Positions 1 to 10,415 of a DNA stretch of 64,000 nucleotides are shown here, in pieces (position 1 is the first letter of the stretch; every line of letters begins with the position of its first letter). The notes below the pieces were generated by a model. It saw nothing but the letters and a program-made list of their open reading frames with translations. It was not told the DNA's origin and searched no databases. The stretch covers positions 2,170,001 to 2,234,000 of the forward strand of contig NC_085855.1 in NCBI RefSeq assembly GCF_020906515.1, in the 5' to 3' direction. The position numbers and the translations under genes are program-made. This stretch comes from Vanrija pseudolonga (lineage: Eukaryota; Basidiomycota; Tremellomycetes; Trichosporonales; Trichosporonaceae).

Positions 1-324
1 CTGACCGCCAAGAGCTTTGCCGCCGCGTGTGTCTTTGGGCTGATGTACGGCCTCGTCGCGCCCGGCTATCTCGGGCTGCTGCCTCAGATCGTCGTGACCG
101 TCTTTGGGCCCAACGCGCTCGCGTCGAATGTGGGGTTACTGTTGTTGTTCGCCGGCCCAGGCATGGTCGTGTCCGCCGCGCTCGGTGGCGCAATGTTCGA
201 CGCGACGGGGCGCACCGACATGAAGTGGATGATTGTCGTCATGGGCGGGCTGCAGATCTTTGCCGGGGTGCTGGCGTGCTGGGCACGTGTCAAGGCCAGC
301 CGGGCGGTGTGGGCCAAGATATGA
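1..324 (+). CDS. MFS permease, C-terminal end (partial)
   Basis: The last 107 residues of a major facilitator permease; the start lies outside the window. The frame is open from base 1 to a TGA. Three hydrophobic stretches at about residues 8-30, 37-58 and 76-96 of the visible part fit the last transmembrane helices, followed by a short basic tail. The loop GGAMFDATG resembles the loop seen in fungal monocarboxylate-type (MCT-like) permeases, so plasma-membrane import of an organic acid or related solute is a reasonable guess. The substrate cannot be read from this piece. Downstream there is no gene on either strand for about 800 bases. Confidence 0.75.
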   Translation: MTAKSFAAACVFGLMYGLVAPGYLGLLPQIVVTVFGPNALASNVGLLLLFAGPGMVVSAALGGAMFDATGRTDMKWMIVVMGGLQIFAGVLACWARVKASRAVWAKI

Positions 325-1131
325 GCGGCAGCCCCTCGCCAGCAGCAGCTACAGGCTCGACTGTATACATTGCATTATAGCTGTATCATACATCAATGGA
401 CATTGTGTTGGATCTAGTTGGAGGTGGGGGATGGGCGGTGAGGCCACGGGGTCGTACTAGCACACGACGGACGGTATGCGCAAGCTGTGGGCCGCCTCGT
501 CTGTAGCAGGCCATCGGGCGATGCATACATCACGCATGATGCACGGCCCCCGCTCGCGTCGACAGCTGCCGGCCCAGTCGTATCGACACGCGGCGGCATA
601 ACACGAAGTGCCACAAACCCGGCACCGCCATTTGACTTGGCCGCCCCCACCACCACGCGCTGGATATATCAGATTGCACCGATATCGCGGTGCTCGCTCG
701 GGGGGTTCGCTCACGCGGCGCTGATGGAGCAGAGTGCGCGGAGTGGGAGATTGAGTGGTGCTTGCTGGGACGGCGCTGATGGCGAGTTGGCAATCGACTC
801 GCGGCGCGGGGCGACTTTGGTCCGGGTGAGTCCAAGGCCACGTGGCATGATGTCACCGAGTACCGAGTTTTTGGTTGTGTTTGTGGGTGGGTGCTTGAAG
901 TGTGTATGCATCGAGGCAGGGAGGACTCGAGTTGTGCTGCCGGTACTGCTATGCACATGGCCAATGTGCGAGGGCTAGCACGCCGAGCTGCAGGCTCAAG
1001 AGCCCGTTGACAGCCAGTCCTCGAGGTCGAGCCGCAGTAGTAGTGACCGAGTGCCAAGAACGCCGCACGCCACCCAACTCGCTCGACTTGACCGCCCCCA
1101 CCACCATCTCATCATCTCACCATCGCCCACC
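325..1131. other. intergenic region, no gene seen
   Basis: About 800 bases between the permease stop and the next start. ORFs here overlap one another on both strands and have low-complexity, shadow-like composition. The last 80 bases before the next ATG are rich in C, A and T (CCACCACC, CATCATC), as expected of a leader. Nothing else recognised. Confidence 0.5.
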
Positions 1132-1990
1132 ATGCCACCACGCACCCCACCACCACAGTCCATGATCCTCCCCACCCTCGCCCCGCCCGACGTCGACGAC
1201 TCGACACGACAGAACTGGACCGACCCCTCGGGGCGGACATACGAGGTCGTCTACCCCAACCCGGCGCGGATCCCTTTCCGCTCACCGGGCATCTCCATCC
1301 TGGAACTGCCCTACCCACCGACTATGGATCTCTCCGGGTTCAGGTATAAATGCAAGTCTGTCACCTTGTGAGCTGTCTAACACCAGTGCGGCAGGGCCAG
1401 GAGACGCCGTTCAGGTTCTACCCCGCCGGCTATATCGACGACGACGACGAGGGGCACATCTACTGGCCGCCGTTTGACGCGCGTTTGATGCTCTCGCACA
1501 AGGACAGGCGCGTCCTCCCTCAGGACGTTGATCTCCTGCAGCACCGCACCGGCTTCTCGTGCAGGCAGCAGAACCCAAACTACCGTGAGCTTGTGTGTTC
1601 GTGGGTAAGCCTCACGCGCAGTGAGCTTTTTAGGCCCCATACCCAAAGAGTGCGACGTCGGGCCGAGCCTCATCGCGTTCAAAGTCCCGTGCGTATCTCA
1701 GTCGTGGGCGGGCTGACCCGCCAGCAAGACGCTGAAGAACGCAAACGACGGCTACTTCTTCCGGTTTGCCAACGTGTCCGACCCGTCGAGTGCGTCGAGT
1801 GCTGCGGGCCATGCTGATGCCAGTCACGTACTACGAGACGGCGACGTTCCCGATCTTCACTGAGCACATTACGGACCCCCGGGACGCGCTGCTTGCGGCC
1901 TTGCTCGGCGTCGGGGTGTTCTTCATGCTCCTCGTTGGTGCTTTCCGGCTGGCTGCACGCGAGCAGCGGACGGGATCTGTGGCGATCTAG
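1132..1990 (+). CDS. uncharacterised protein with C-terminal membrane anchor
   Basis: Spliced model: 1132-1343, 1415-1584, 1634-1688, 1725-1789, 1824-1990 (222 residues; an ATG at 1162 is an alternative start). Introns of 71, 49, 36 and 34 nt keep one frame; the last three have good GT starts and CTGAC/CTGAT-type branch sites, while the first is the least certain. The chain begins with a proline-rich stretch and WTDPSGRTYEVVYP, then an acidic IDDDDEGH segment. It ends with one clear transmembrane helix (about 23 hydrophobic residues, LLAALLGVGVFFMLLVG) and a short basic tail. There is no N-terminal signal peptide in this model, so it may be tail-anchored, or an upstream exon may be missing. 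I do not recognise the family. A second small membrane protein follows 200 bases downstream on the same strand. Confidence 0.55.
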
Positions 1991-2195
1991 GAGTGGATGG
2001 AGGGTCAGTAAACACACGGTGCCGTCATTGGTCTTGCCAGGGCTCACGAGGCGACGTTGGATCTCACGTCTGACGTTGGAATGTGTGGTGGTGGATGACG
2101 TACGGTATCGCATCCAGTGCCTATCACTCGCTTGTATCCCATTTCCGTCGCATGCAACATCTCTTGCCTCTGCACTCTGCACACTCTCTCTCAAC

Positions 2196-2488
2196 ATGCT
2201 TGACAACCTAGCATCCACCGTGTCCGACACTGGTACGTCCCCCCTCCACCTGCGCGCAGCTGACACATCGCAGGCGCCTACATCACTGGCGAGCTGCTCG
2301 CCGTCAAGAAGCCCAAGCACTCCAAGCACCCCCACCCCGACCCGCCGGCCCCGCCAGCCAACTACGACGTCCCCATCGCGATCGGCACGGTCGTGATCAT
2401 CGCCGTCGCGGGCATCATCTACGTGCTCGCGATCGCGTACCGCCGCCGCCGCGAGGGCGTCATCCAGCTCCCCGCTTCGATGGGATGA
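2196..2488 (+). CDS. small single-pass membrane protein (83 aa)
   Basis: Two exons, 2196-2232 and 2274-2488, joined over a 41-nt intron (GTACGT...TCGCAG). The product starts MLDNLASTVSDTG, has a Lys/His/Pro-rich stretch (KKPKHSKHPHPDPPAPP) at about residues 23-39, then one transmembrane helix (IAIGTVVIIAVAGIIYVLAI) and a basic RRRRE stop-transfer motif followed by about 12 residues. The short N-terminal side and the positive residues just after the helix suggest the C-terminus faces the cytosol. It is too short and too spliced for ordinary ORF calling. No family recognised. It lies head-to-tail behind another uncharacterised single-pass protein, so they may work together, but nothing in the sequence proves it. 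Confidence 0.55.
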
Positions 2489-2717
2489 GTCGTGTCGCTC
2501 GCTTGTTGCGCTTCCGCAGTTCCCACGCCTCGCATGATGTATCGATACACACGCCCCGCACTCGGAACCTTCCACAGGTTTCATTGACACGAACTTACTT
2601 AACTACTTAGAATACTTATCGTTGGCTTTTGAGTTTACTCATCGCTTCCTTGGGGATGCGGGCTCCAACGGCCGCTCCACCAGGCTAACTACTTAGGTGT
2701 TATGCTCGGACGCCAGC

Positions 2718-3617
2718 TTAAGCAGCACCGAACTTGATACGCTCGAGGAAGGCGCGGATGAGGGCGGCCACCTCGTCGACGTGCGTCTCGAGCAGGAAGT
2801 GGCCCCCGTCAAGGAGGTGCACCTCGGCGTCGGCGGCGTCGCGCTTGAATGCCTCCGCGCCGGCCGGCACGAAGATCTCGTCGCCCGCTCCCCAGACCGC
2901 GAGGACAGGCACGCGCGAGTCGCGCAGCCAGGCCTGGAACTGGGGGTACAGGCCTACGTTGTTACGGTAGTCGTAGAACAGCGACACCTGGGTGTCGGCG
3001 TGGCCCGCGAGGTTCTGGTAGTAGTCGAGCGTGTACGTGGCCGGGTCGATCCGGTCGAGGCGGTCGGCGGGCGTCCCGTGGCCGGTGTACTGGGCCTTCG
3101 TCGCCTCGAGGGTGAGCACGCCAGCAAGTGGCGCGAGCGCGGCGTCGAACGCCGGCGTGCCGCGCTCGGTCGCCCAGAGCGCCTTGACGGGCGCCCAGAA
3201 GTCGCCCAGGCCCTCGGTGTACGCGTTGCCGTTCTGGCTGATAAGCGCCGTGATGGCGCCAGGACGGCGGAGGGCGAAGCGCAGCGCGGTCGGCGCGCCA
3301 TAGTCGAAGATGTACACCGCGAACGTCTTCACGCCCAGTGCGTCGACGAACCCCTCGAGCGCGTCGGCCAGGTCGCTGAAGGTGAGGTTGGACGAATCGC
3401 CGTGCACGACTGTGCTGCCAAAGCCTGGCAGGTCGGGCGCGAGCACGTGGTACTTGTCGCTCAGGCACGGGATGAGGTGGCGATACTGGTTGGACGAGGT
3501 GGGGAAGCCGTGCAGCAGGATGAGCGTCGGCGCGGTGCGGTCCCCGGCTTCGGCGTACGCGAGGTCGATGCCCTGCCGGACGGCGAGGTGGACGGAGTGG
3601 TAGGTCGTGGTGGACAT
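2718..3617 (-). CDS. alpha/beta hydrolase, epoxide hydrolase/haloalkane dehalogenase type
   Basis: Single exon, 299 residues from the ATG at 3617. The frame runs further upstream, but MSTTTYHSV is the first start that gives a normal fold start. Visible features: the oxyanion-hole motif HGFP (residues 36-39), PDLPGFG, the nucleophile elbow with Asp (FDYGAP, Asp105) rather than Ser, an acid-bearing VWGAGDEIF strand, and the catalytic His in DGGHFLLE near the C-terminus. An Asp nucleophile points to hydrolysis of epoxides or carbon-halogen bonds through an ester intermediate. There is no signal peptide, so it is probably cytosolic. It is transcribed divergently from the carboxypeptidase gene, sharing a 680-base promoter region. 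The exact substrate is unknown. Confidence 0.85.
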   Translation of the reverse strand: MSTTTYHSVHLAVRQGIDLAYAEAGDRTAPTLILLHGFPTSSNQYRHLIPCLSDKYHVLAPDLPGFGSTVVHGDSSNLTFSDLADALEGFVDALGVKTFAVYIFDYGAPTALRFALRRPGAITALISQNGNAYTEGLGDFWAPVKALWATERGTPAFDAALAPLAGVLTLEATKAQYTGHGTPADRLDRIDPATYTLDYYQNLAGHADTQVSLFYDYRNNVGLYPQFQAWLRDSRVPVLAVWGAGDEIFVPAGAEAFKRDAADAEVHLLDGGHFLLETHVDEVAALIRAFLERIKFGAA

Positions 3618-4294
3618 TGCTGCTATGGCGGGGGGTGCTATGGCTTTGGATGCTGTGGTGCTCGTTCTTGTCTTGATTCTGGAGATTGCCAGCTGGCTTA
3701 AGTACCATTCTCGAGCCCACCTCGCCACACGCAGTGCCACGCCGCGCTCGATGTCGTCAGAAGCAGTAGTGGGGAATGTGGAGGCGGACCATCTCCCCCA
3801 GATGAGTCATCCGCGTCACGGACCAGCATCAAGGATATCAACGACACTATATCAGTGCACTACGGCGCGTCATCTCTCTCGGTGTGGGAGGGCTCCGCAC
3901 CGAGGAGGGCGATATGGGTGACTGAGATAACGGGCGGGCGGGGCCGACGTGGGGATGGTGGGTGGGAGCGGGGTGCCGGCGCCGTAGCGGCGCGGCTCGA
4001 TACGAGCCTGTCGGTGTCTGTCGTCATGCCGCGTTGCGGCGTTGCGAGTCTACCCCGTCTGGTCCTGGTCAATACCAGTGAGCATGAGTACAGAGGTGAG
4101 ATGGTGAGCAGAGCGGCTGAGCAAGCATCAAGCTGTCGGCCACTTCGGCGTCCTCCGTCACTGACGTCACTGACGCCGATGCACCATGCGGGTCCACCTC
4201 GAACCACCAAGCTCTGGCTGGGCAGGGCACTCCTCTACTCACCGCATCACACTCGACTTGTCTTGCTCTTGTGCCCACTACACAGCACGAGACA
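3618..4294. promoter_or_regulatory. divergent promoter region
   Basis: About 680 bases between two divergent starts (hydrolase on the minus strand, carboxypeptidase on the plus strand). It must hold both promoters. I see no known operator, only local GC-rich repeats such as GGCGCCGTAGCGGCGC. Confidence 0.4.
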
Positions 4295-6024
4295 ATGCGC
4301 GCCCACCTCCTCGCGCTGCTTCTGCCCCTCGCGGGCGCCTTCCGCATCCCCTTCGCGGACGAGGTCGACTCGTTCGCCAGCCTGCTCGTCGACGAGACGC
4401 ACGGCGGCGCAGACACGGTCCTCTCCCCGGCGAGCGACATCACGCTCGAGTCCATCACCGACGACTTCCATGTGCTCGTGAGCGCCGAGCACCCGCGGCA
4501 CAAGGTGCGTATCAAGTCGACCACGGGGTGGTGCGACCCCCATGCGAGGTCGTACTCGGGCTACCTCGACGTAGGGTACGGCAAGGAGCTGTACTTTGCC
4601 TACTTCGAGTCGCGGCGCGACCCGTCAAGCGACCCAGTGATGATGTGGATCAACGGCGGGCCTGGAGGATCGTCCGCAATGGGCCTGTACGGTGAGCTCG
4701 GCCCGTGTACCGTCAACCCCGGGGCCAAGAACCTCAACGACACCACGCCGAACCCGCACTCCTGGAACAACGAGGCCAACATTTTCTTCCTCGACCAGCC
4801 TATCAGCGTCGGCTTCAGCCACGCGCATAATGGCCAAGAGGTATCCAACACCCCCCAGGCGGCGAAGGACGTCGTTGCGTTCATCCAGATTGTGCGTGTG
4901 TGCGTGGGGTGCAGCTGATGCCAGTTCTTCGAGACGTTCAAGGAGCTCGAGGGGCGCGCGCTCCATCTCTCCGGCGAGAGCTACGGGGTGAGTGTCGGTC
5001 GTTGGGCAGAGCTGACACACAGGGCCGATACCTCCCCGTGTTCGCCAGCGCGGTGCACGATGCCAACGCTGGTCTTGTCGCCGCCGGCAAGACGCCGATC
5101 AACCTCCAGTCCGTGCTCATTGGCAACGGCCTCCCCGATCTCTGTAAGTGCCTCCAGTGAAGGCTCGCTGACGCCAGACTCCATGCTCGAGTCCTTCCAG
5201 CCATTGGTGGGCTCCACGTTCTACCGGCGCTGACACCCAGGGATGCACACCGCAGGAAGGCGTCAACGGCACCATCCTCAACATTGAGCAATGCATTGCG
5301 CTTCGCTCCAACACCGCCAAGTGCCTCCAGCTGTCGACCAAGCACTGCCTCGACACCCACGACCCCGTCGACTGCGGCATCGCGTTCGACTACTGCATGA
5401 TCCAGGTGTTCTCCGCATCCACCTGGGTCCACCTCAACCCGTATGACGCGCGGCTGCACTGCTTCCCCGGCGAACCTGGCTGCTATGCTTTCATGTTGGT
5501 GGAGTTCACGAGCTGTGTCTTGACACCCCCCGCAGGTCTGACATCGAGAAATATCTCAACCTCCCCGACGTCCAGCTCAAGCTCGGTATCCCAAAGGGGT
5601 ACAAGTACTCGATGATGACGCCCGAGCTCGGCGCGCGCTTCTTCCTCCAGCAGGACTGGACGTACAAGACGTGGGAGTATGTCGCCGAGCTGCTCGAGCG
5701 CGGCGTGCGCGTCCTCAACTTTGTCGGCATGGTCGACTGGGTGTGCAACCACATCGGACAGGAGATCTGGATCGAGAAGTTTGACTGGACGGGCAAGGCG
5801 GCGTTCAACGCTGAGAAGCTCGTCGACTGGAAGGTCGACGGCAAGAAGGCTGGCTACGTCAAGTCGCATGGCCCGCTGACTGTGAGTGTGGAGTTAAGCC
5901 TGCCTGCTAACCAACCCCCCAGTTCCTCAAGATCCTCGACGCAGGCCACATGGTCCCGATGGACCAGCCTGCCAACTCTGCGGCCTTCTTGAAGGCCTGG
6001 CTGGATAACGGCGTCGTGGAGTAG
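4295..6024 (+). CDS. serine carboxypeptidase, carboxypeptidase Y-like (peptidase S10)
   Basis: Seven exons: 4295-4891, 4925-4987, 5023-5143, 5178-5206, 5241-5494, 5536-5881, 5923-6024 (503 residues). Introns are 33-41 nt, one with a GTTGGT donor. The N-terminus MRAHLLALLLPLAGAF is a signal peptide, followed by a propeptide-like region. Family marks are WINGGPGGSS (oxyanion hole region), WNNEANIFFLDQP, the nucleophile GESYG (Ser218), LIGNGL, the Asp in VGMVDWVCN and the His in AGHMVPMDQP near the end. Together these form the Ser-Asp-His triad of S10 peptidases, which remove C-terminal residues from peptides at acid pH. Expected location is the vacuole or outside the cell. One exon is only 29 nt. 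The length is normal for the family. Confidence 0.92.
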
Positions 6025-7243
6025 TAGTGTGTGACCCTTTGTCGATCCGAGGCACTAGTCTGAAGATGAATGCAAAACAGTGTGCGACGTTGCCCAGGGC
6101 TGGGGGGATCACCGTGGCGTCGTAGTGGACTGAGGCCCAGCTATCTATGTACAGAGAGAGAGAGAGTGGCGACAGGCAGGGCACCGAATCGCGCCGGTTC
6201 TGCGTCTGGTCGCAGTCAACCATTCTCGGCACCGGCACAGGGGGTCTGGGGTAGTCAGTGAGAAGGGATTCCAGCTCGATGGTCCGTCGCCACTGCGCGC
6301 GGCCCACGCACCCGGTATGGAGCGCGACGTCCGTTTCGGCAACCGCAGGTGTGCAGCGTCAGCAACCCCGTCGGGCTGGGCGTGCACCCCGTCCGTCTCC
6401 ACCGACTCGGCTGTGGTGAGATGCCTGACGAGGCGCTGTGTCCCGATCCATTACTCCTGCACCCGAGGACGAGGACCTGTCACACACTACAACGCGCGAC
6501 AGGCCCGTTGCCAAACGGCAGGGGAAGGCATCCATCGGTGGACCCCGTGCAGACGATCTGCAGCATGTGGAGACAAGGTTACAAGGTTACAAGGGCTCTC
6601 GGCACACTCGGGTGAAATTGTCCGCGGGTTCGGCAGCACCCTCAAAGGCAGCAGGAGCACACCAGTCACAGTGAAAATTACGGCATACCCTCGTGGAGCT
6701 CAAACGCCAGGAGAGCAGCCAGCAACCAAGGCAAGGCAAGGACGTCAGCGGCGGCGACTCCAGGGGACGACGATGCGCGCGCACCACAGCACAGGATCGG
6801 TTTAGTACGTAGGTTGAGATGCTTGATGCGGGCGCGCGAGCCGACACACGAGTACCCTCCCTCTCTCCCTTCCCCAGCCACCTTTATCGTCGGCCACTAC
6901 CGCGGCTCTGGTGTCAGAGCCAAGAAACCGACATGCAGGGAGTGTGCTGAATCAGTGTCCTGGGCACTAACGATTGTTCCTGTTCCTGCGTGTTACACCA
7001 GAAAGGGGTGTGTGTTTGGTGCAGCGTTGATGCCAGCCAGAGCTTTCACACCCTGCAACTCCCACACCTCGTGCTGCTCTCATGCAGCTGCTCCTCGCTG
7101 CCAAGGAGCCCGCGGCCACGAATAAAAGGCGCAGCACACCGCGCTCTTGGCCTCTGTTTCCCATCCCACCTGCAAGCTAGCCTCGCTGACCAAAACTTCA
7201 TTGTAGCTCGCCACCTTTCAGTCACTGGTTGACCTCCTTCACC
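6025..7243. promoter_or_regulatory. long intergenic region upstream of the SV2-like permease
   Basis: 1.2 kb with no supported gene. It holds the 3' end of the carboxypeptidase transcript, a short GA run (AGAGAGAGAGAG near 6152) and, about 120 bases before the permease ATG, an ATAAAAG box near 7123 that could be a TATA element. Overlapping ORFs on both strands look like noise. Confidence 0.4.
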
Positions 7244-9605
7244 ATGTCCGCTCCCCGTATCGACACTCCCCCTGCGTCCGACCACGACACGGCGTCGGCG
7301 CATACCCCCGAAAAGGCGCAGCACATCGCCGACGACAAGGCCATCCACGAGGGCCGCTCGGCTGCCGACAACGCCTCGCTCATCTCCGACACGACCCTCA
7401 TCGCCCAGCAGGAGGGCATCAAGCCGGCTTTCCTCGCCAAGGTGCAGGTGCTTAACAATGCGCTCGCAGAGATTGGCATGGGACGTTACCAGTACGAGCT
7501 CTTCTTCTCGGGCGGCTTTGGCTGGTTTGCCGACAACATCTGTGAGTAGAACGAGCTGTGGAGTGGCAGGGAAGTAGAGTGGCTGGCCGGCCTTGTGCTA
7601 CGGTGTGCTGTGCGTTGCCTTGCCCGCCGCAGACGTCACTGGCGTCCGCCGAGGCGGGCACTTGGCGTGTGCCGATGCAGGGCGGCGAAAAAAAGTGACC
7701 GTGATTGCTGCTGTGCATTCAGGTGGTGGTGGCCAGGAGGGCAGGCGAGGGAGCGACAGAGGGAGGGTCAGGCGAAAATGCCACCTGGTGGTCGCACACC
7801 TTGCCCTCCCCCCGTCCCCCCTGCCCTGATCTCGATCCAAACCGTTTCAGCGCTGACAAGGCCAGGGCTCCAGGGAATCTCAATTATCATGCCGTCGGTT
7901 TCGTACGAGTGGCGTGGCCAGCCGATGGTCGCCCTCGCAAGTCTGTCGCTCTACGTCGGCCTCATCCTCGGCGCCTTCTTCTGGGGCTGCTCGTGCGACA
8001 TTGTTGGGTGAGTAGCGAGCGCGTTGGGATATGCGGGGAGAACTAGCAGTATACCATTCCCGGAGCCACCCTGCAACCTGGTAACCAGGTGACGACCTTG
8101 TCCGGGCCGCACATAGTGCCTGGAGGGGTTGGGCTGGGGCTGGGGTGAGGTGCAGTGGTGCAGCGTGCATACGCTGCTGCTGCACTGCACACGCAGCAGA
8201 CCACGTGCAGCGCGGCGTACTCTCCTCGCACTCCAGATTGCGTTGTCGCTCCACAGAGCTGACGCGCGCCCAGACGCCGTATCGCGTGGAACTCGACCCT
8301 GCTCATCGGCGGCGTGTTCGGCGCGGCAGCCGGCGGTGCCAACAACTTTACGACGTTCTGCGCGATGATCGCGCTCACCGGCTTCGGCGTGGGCGGCAAC
8401 CTGCCCGTCGACGGCACCATGTTCCTCGAGTTCCTGCCCGGCTCGCACCAGTACCTGCTCACGCTGCTGTCCATCTGGTGGGCCATCGGTCAGGTCGTCG
8501 CGTCGCTCATTGCCTGGGGCTTCATCGCGCGCTGGGGCTGCGCACCGCCCGCCAAGGGCGAGTGGTGCACCAAGGCCGACAACATGGGCTGGAGGTACAC
8601 TTACATCACGCTCGGGTGCATGATGATCTTCCTGTGGCTCGTCCGCTTCCTCGTCCTCCCCGTGTACGAGTCGCCCAAGTTCCTCGCGTCCATCGGCAAG
8701 GACGAGGCCGCCGTCGAGGTCATCCACAAGATTGCCAAGCGTAACGGCGTCAACGTCTCCATCACCGTCGAGGACCTCAAGGCCGCTGCCGAGCCCTACC
8801 TCACTGCCGAGGAGAAGGAGGCGTCCACGATCCAGGAGAAGCCCTTCACCACCATGGAGCTGCTCAAGAACTCGCTCCACGAGCTCTCGTTCGAGAAGAT
8901 CTCGACCCTCTTCTGCAACCGCCGCCTCGCGTACTCGTCCTCGCTCATCATCTTCTGCTACGCCGCCCTCGGTCTCGCCTACCCGCTCTACAACCAGTTC
9001 CTCGGCCTCTACCTCGCCGCTCGTGGCGCCGAGCTCGGTAGCACCAGTGTCAACGCGACCTACGCGTCCTACACGTACCAGGCTGCATGCGGTATCCCCG
9101 GCTCCATCGTCGCGTGCATGTTCGTCCAGGTCCCCCGCGCTGGTCGCAAGGTCGCCATGGCCGTCTTCACCCTCGGTGCTGGTGTCTTCCTCTTTGCCCT
9201 CACGGCCGCCAAGAACCAGGTGCAGATCAATGCGCTTACGTGTATTGCTTCGTTCTTCGAGAACGCCTTCTGTGAGCAGACAAAACTGGAATCAGGCTTG
9301 TTCTTTGCTAACACACCCAGACGGTGTCATCTTCGGCTACGCGCCAGAGCTCTTCCCTACCCCCTCGCGCGGCACCGGCGACGCGCTTTGCGCCACCGCC
9401 ATGCGTGTCACTGGTATCTTTGCCCCAGTGATCCACATGTGGTCCAAGGCCGGTGACACGCCCAACGGCCCAGTCTACGCCTCGGCCAGTATCTTTGTCC
9501 TGTAAGTGGCTCCTGCAACTCTCGCGACGGCGCAACTAACCCCACAGCACGGGCCTGGTGATGTTCCTCCTCCCCGTCGAAACCCGCGGCAAGACCGCTT
9601 TGTAA
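7244..9605 (+). CDS. MFS permease, SV2/SVOP-like
   Basis: Five exons: 7244-7541, 7866-8007, 8274-9271, 9321-9501, 9548-9605 (558 residues). The first about 85 residues are hydrophilic (MSAPRIDTPPASD...). Then come the helices, with DNIWLQG created across intron 1, a cytosolic loop with WCTKADNMGWRYTY, a large central loop (IHKIAKRNGVNVS to TMELLKN) between helices 6 and 7, and the ending VETRGKTAL. The DNIWLQ start of helix 1, the long central loop and the ETRGK tail fit the SV2/SVOP-like branch of the sugar-porter clan. The substrate is not predictable. Introns 1 (324 nt) and 2 (266 nt) are far longer than nearly all others in the window; introns 3 and 4 are 49 and 46 nt. The ATG at 7244 is the first in frame. 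Confidence 0.85.
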
Positions 9606-10415
9606 TTGCGCTACCGCTGCGCGCCGAGTGCAAGTGATGTATACCCGCTACGTGCTCACTAGGTCGTCTGTGGGCTCCTTTCCAGGATGTTGTCGGTATT
9701 GTAACATGTTTCCCCGCGGCCTGTGTTGCTGCTCACTTGACCTGCGCCCGTTCTCTTCTCGTCGTGGCTTCTTGGGTTAGGTGCGTTGTGGGGTGTGCTA
9801 AGGCAGACTGTTCGGGTACCATGTTTGTTTCGGGCTTGGGATTGGGATACTGTAAGGGCTCGATCGGTAAGCAGGGGCGTGGCTGGGACTGACGGTTGTG
9901 GCTGTGTTCAGTTTGGGTTTCCGCGCCTTGTGTTTGGCTCCTTTCTGTCCAGGTGAGTATCGTGTGAGCTGCGGAGGCGTGAACCATGTCGTGCTAGTCT
10001 GGCTACCCTTGATGCATCTTTTTTTTTTTTTTTTTGTTTGGGTGCACGAAGGAATACGACACGGACGGGCACTCGGTGCCGACTGTCAAGGGTTGGTCCG
10101 ACCACCCTGGCTCACAAGCCACCCTGCCAAGTAACCCCCCCACCGCAGTAGCCTTCCCCCTTCTCCCCGAACCACGAAGTCATATAGTAGTAGCATCTTC
10201 CTATAGTTTGGATAGTGGTACGGAGGGCCTATCGCAGTCTCGAATATGCACAGGTCGGGGGGTATAACGTGTCCTCCAAACTCCAAAATGCCAAAACCAA
10301 GAAATAATATCAGGGGAAGAAGTGATCGTGTCTGTGATCGTTGCACTACTGTCGTCGTCGTCGCCACCGCTCTCGCCGTCCTCGTCCGCGTCCTCCATTC
10401 ATGTCTAGCGCACGC
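9606..10415. other. convergent intergenic region with poly(T) run
   Basis: 810 bases between two converging permease genes, so it should hold both 3' UTRs and polyadenylation signals. It contains an uninterrupted T tract of about 16 at roughly 10020-10035. No coding feature supported. Confidence 0.45.

Noticed and set aside
2697-3701. 334-residue open frame opposite the hydrolase gene
   Set aside because: It is the antisense shadow of a GC-rich gene with a clear catalytic triad; it has no domain and a highly charged, repetitive composition.
7542-7865. Riboswitch in the long first intron of the SV2-like permease
   Set aside because: No TPP-type CTGAGA or GATCTGGATAATGCCAGC-like core is present.
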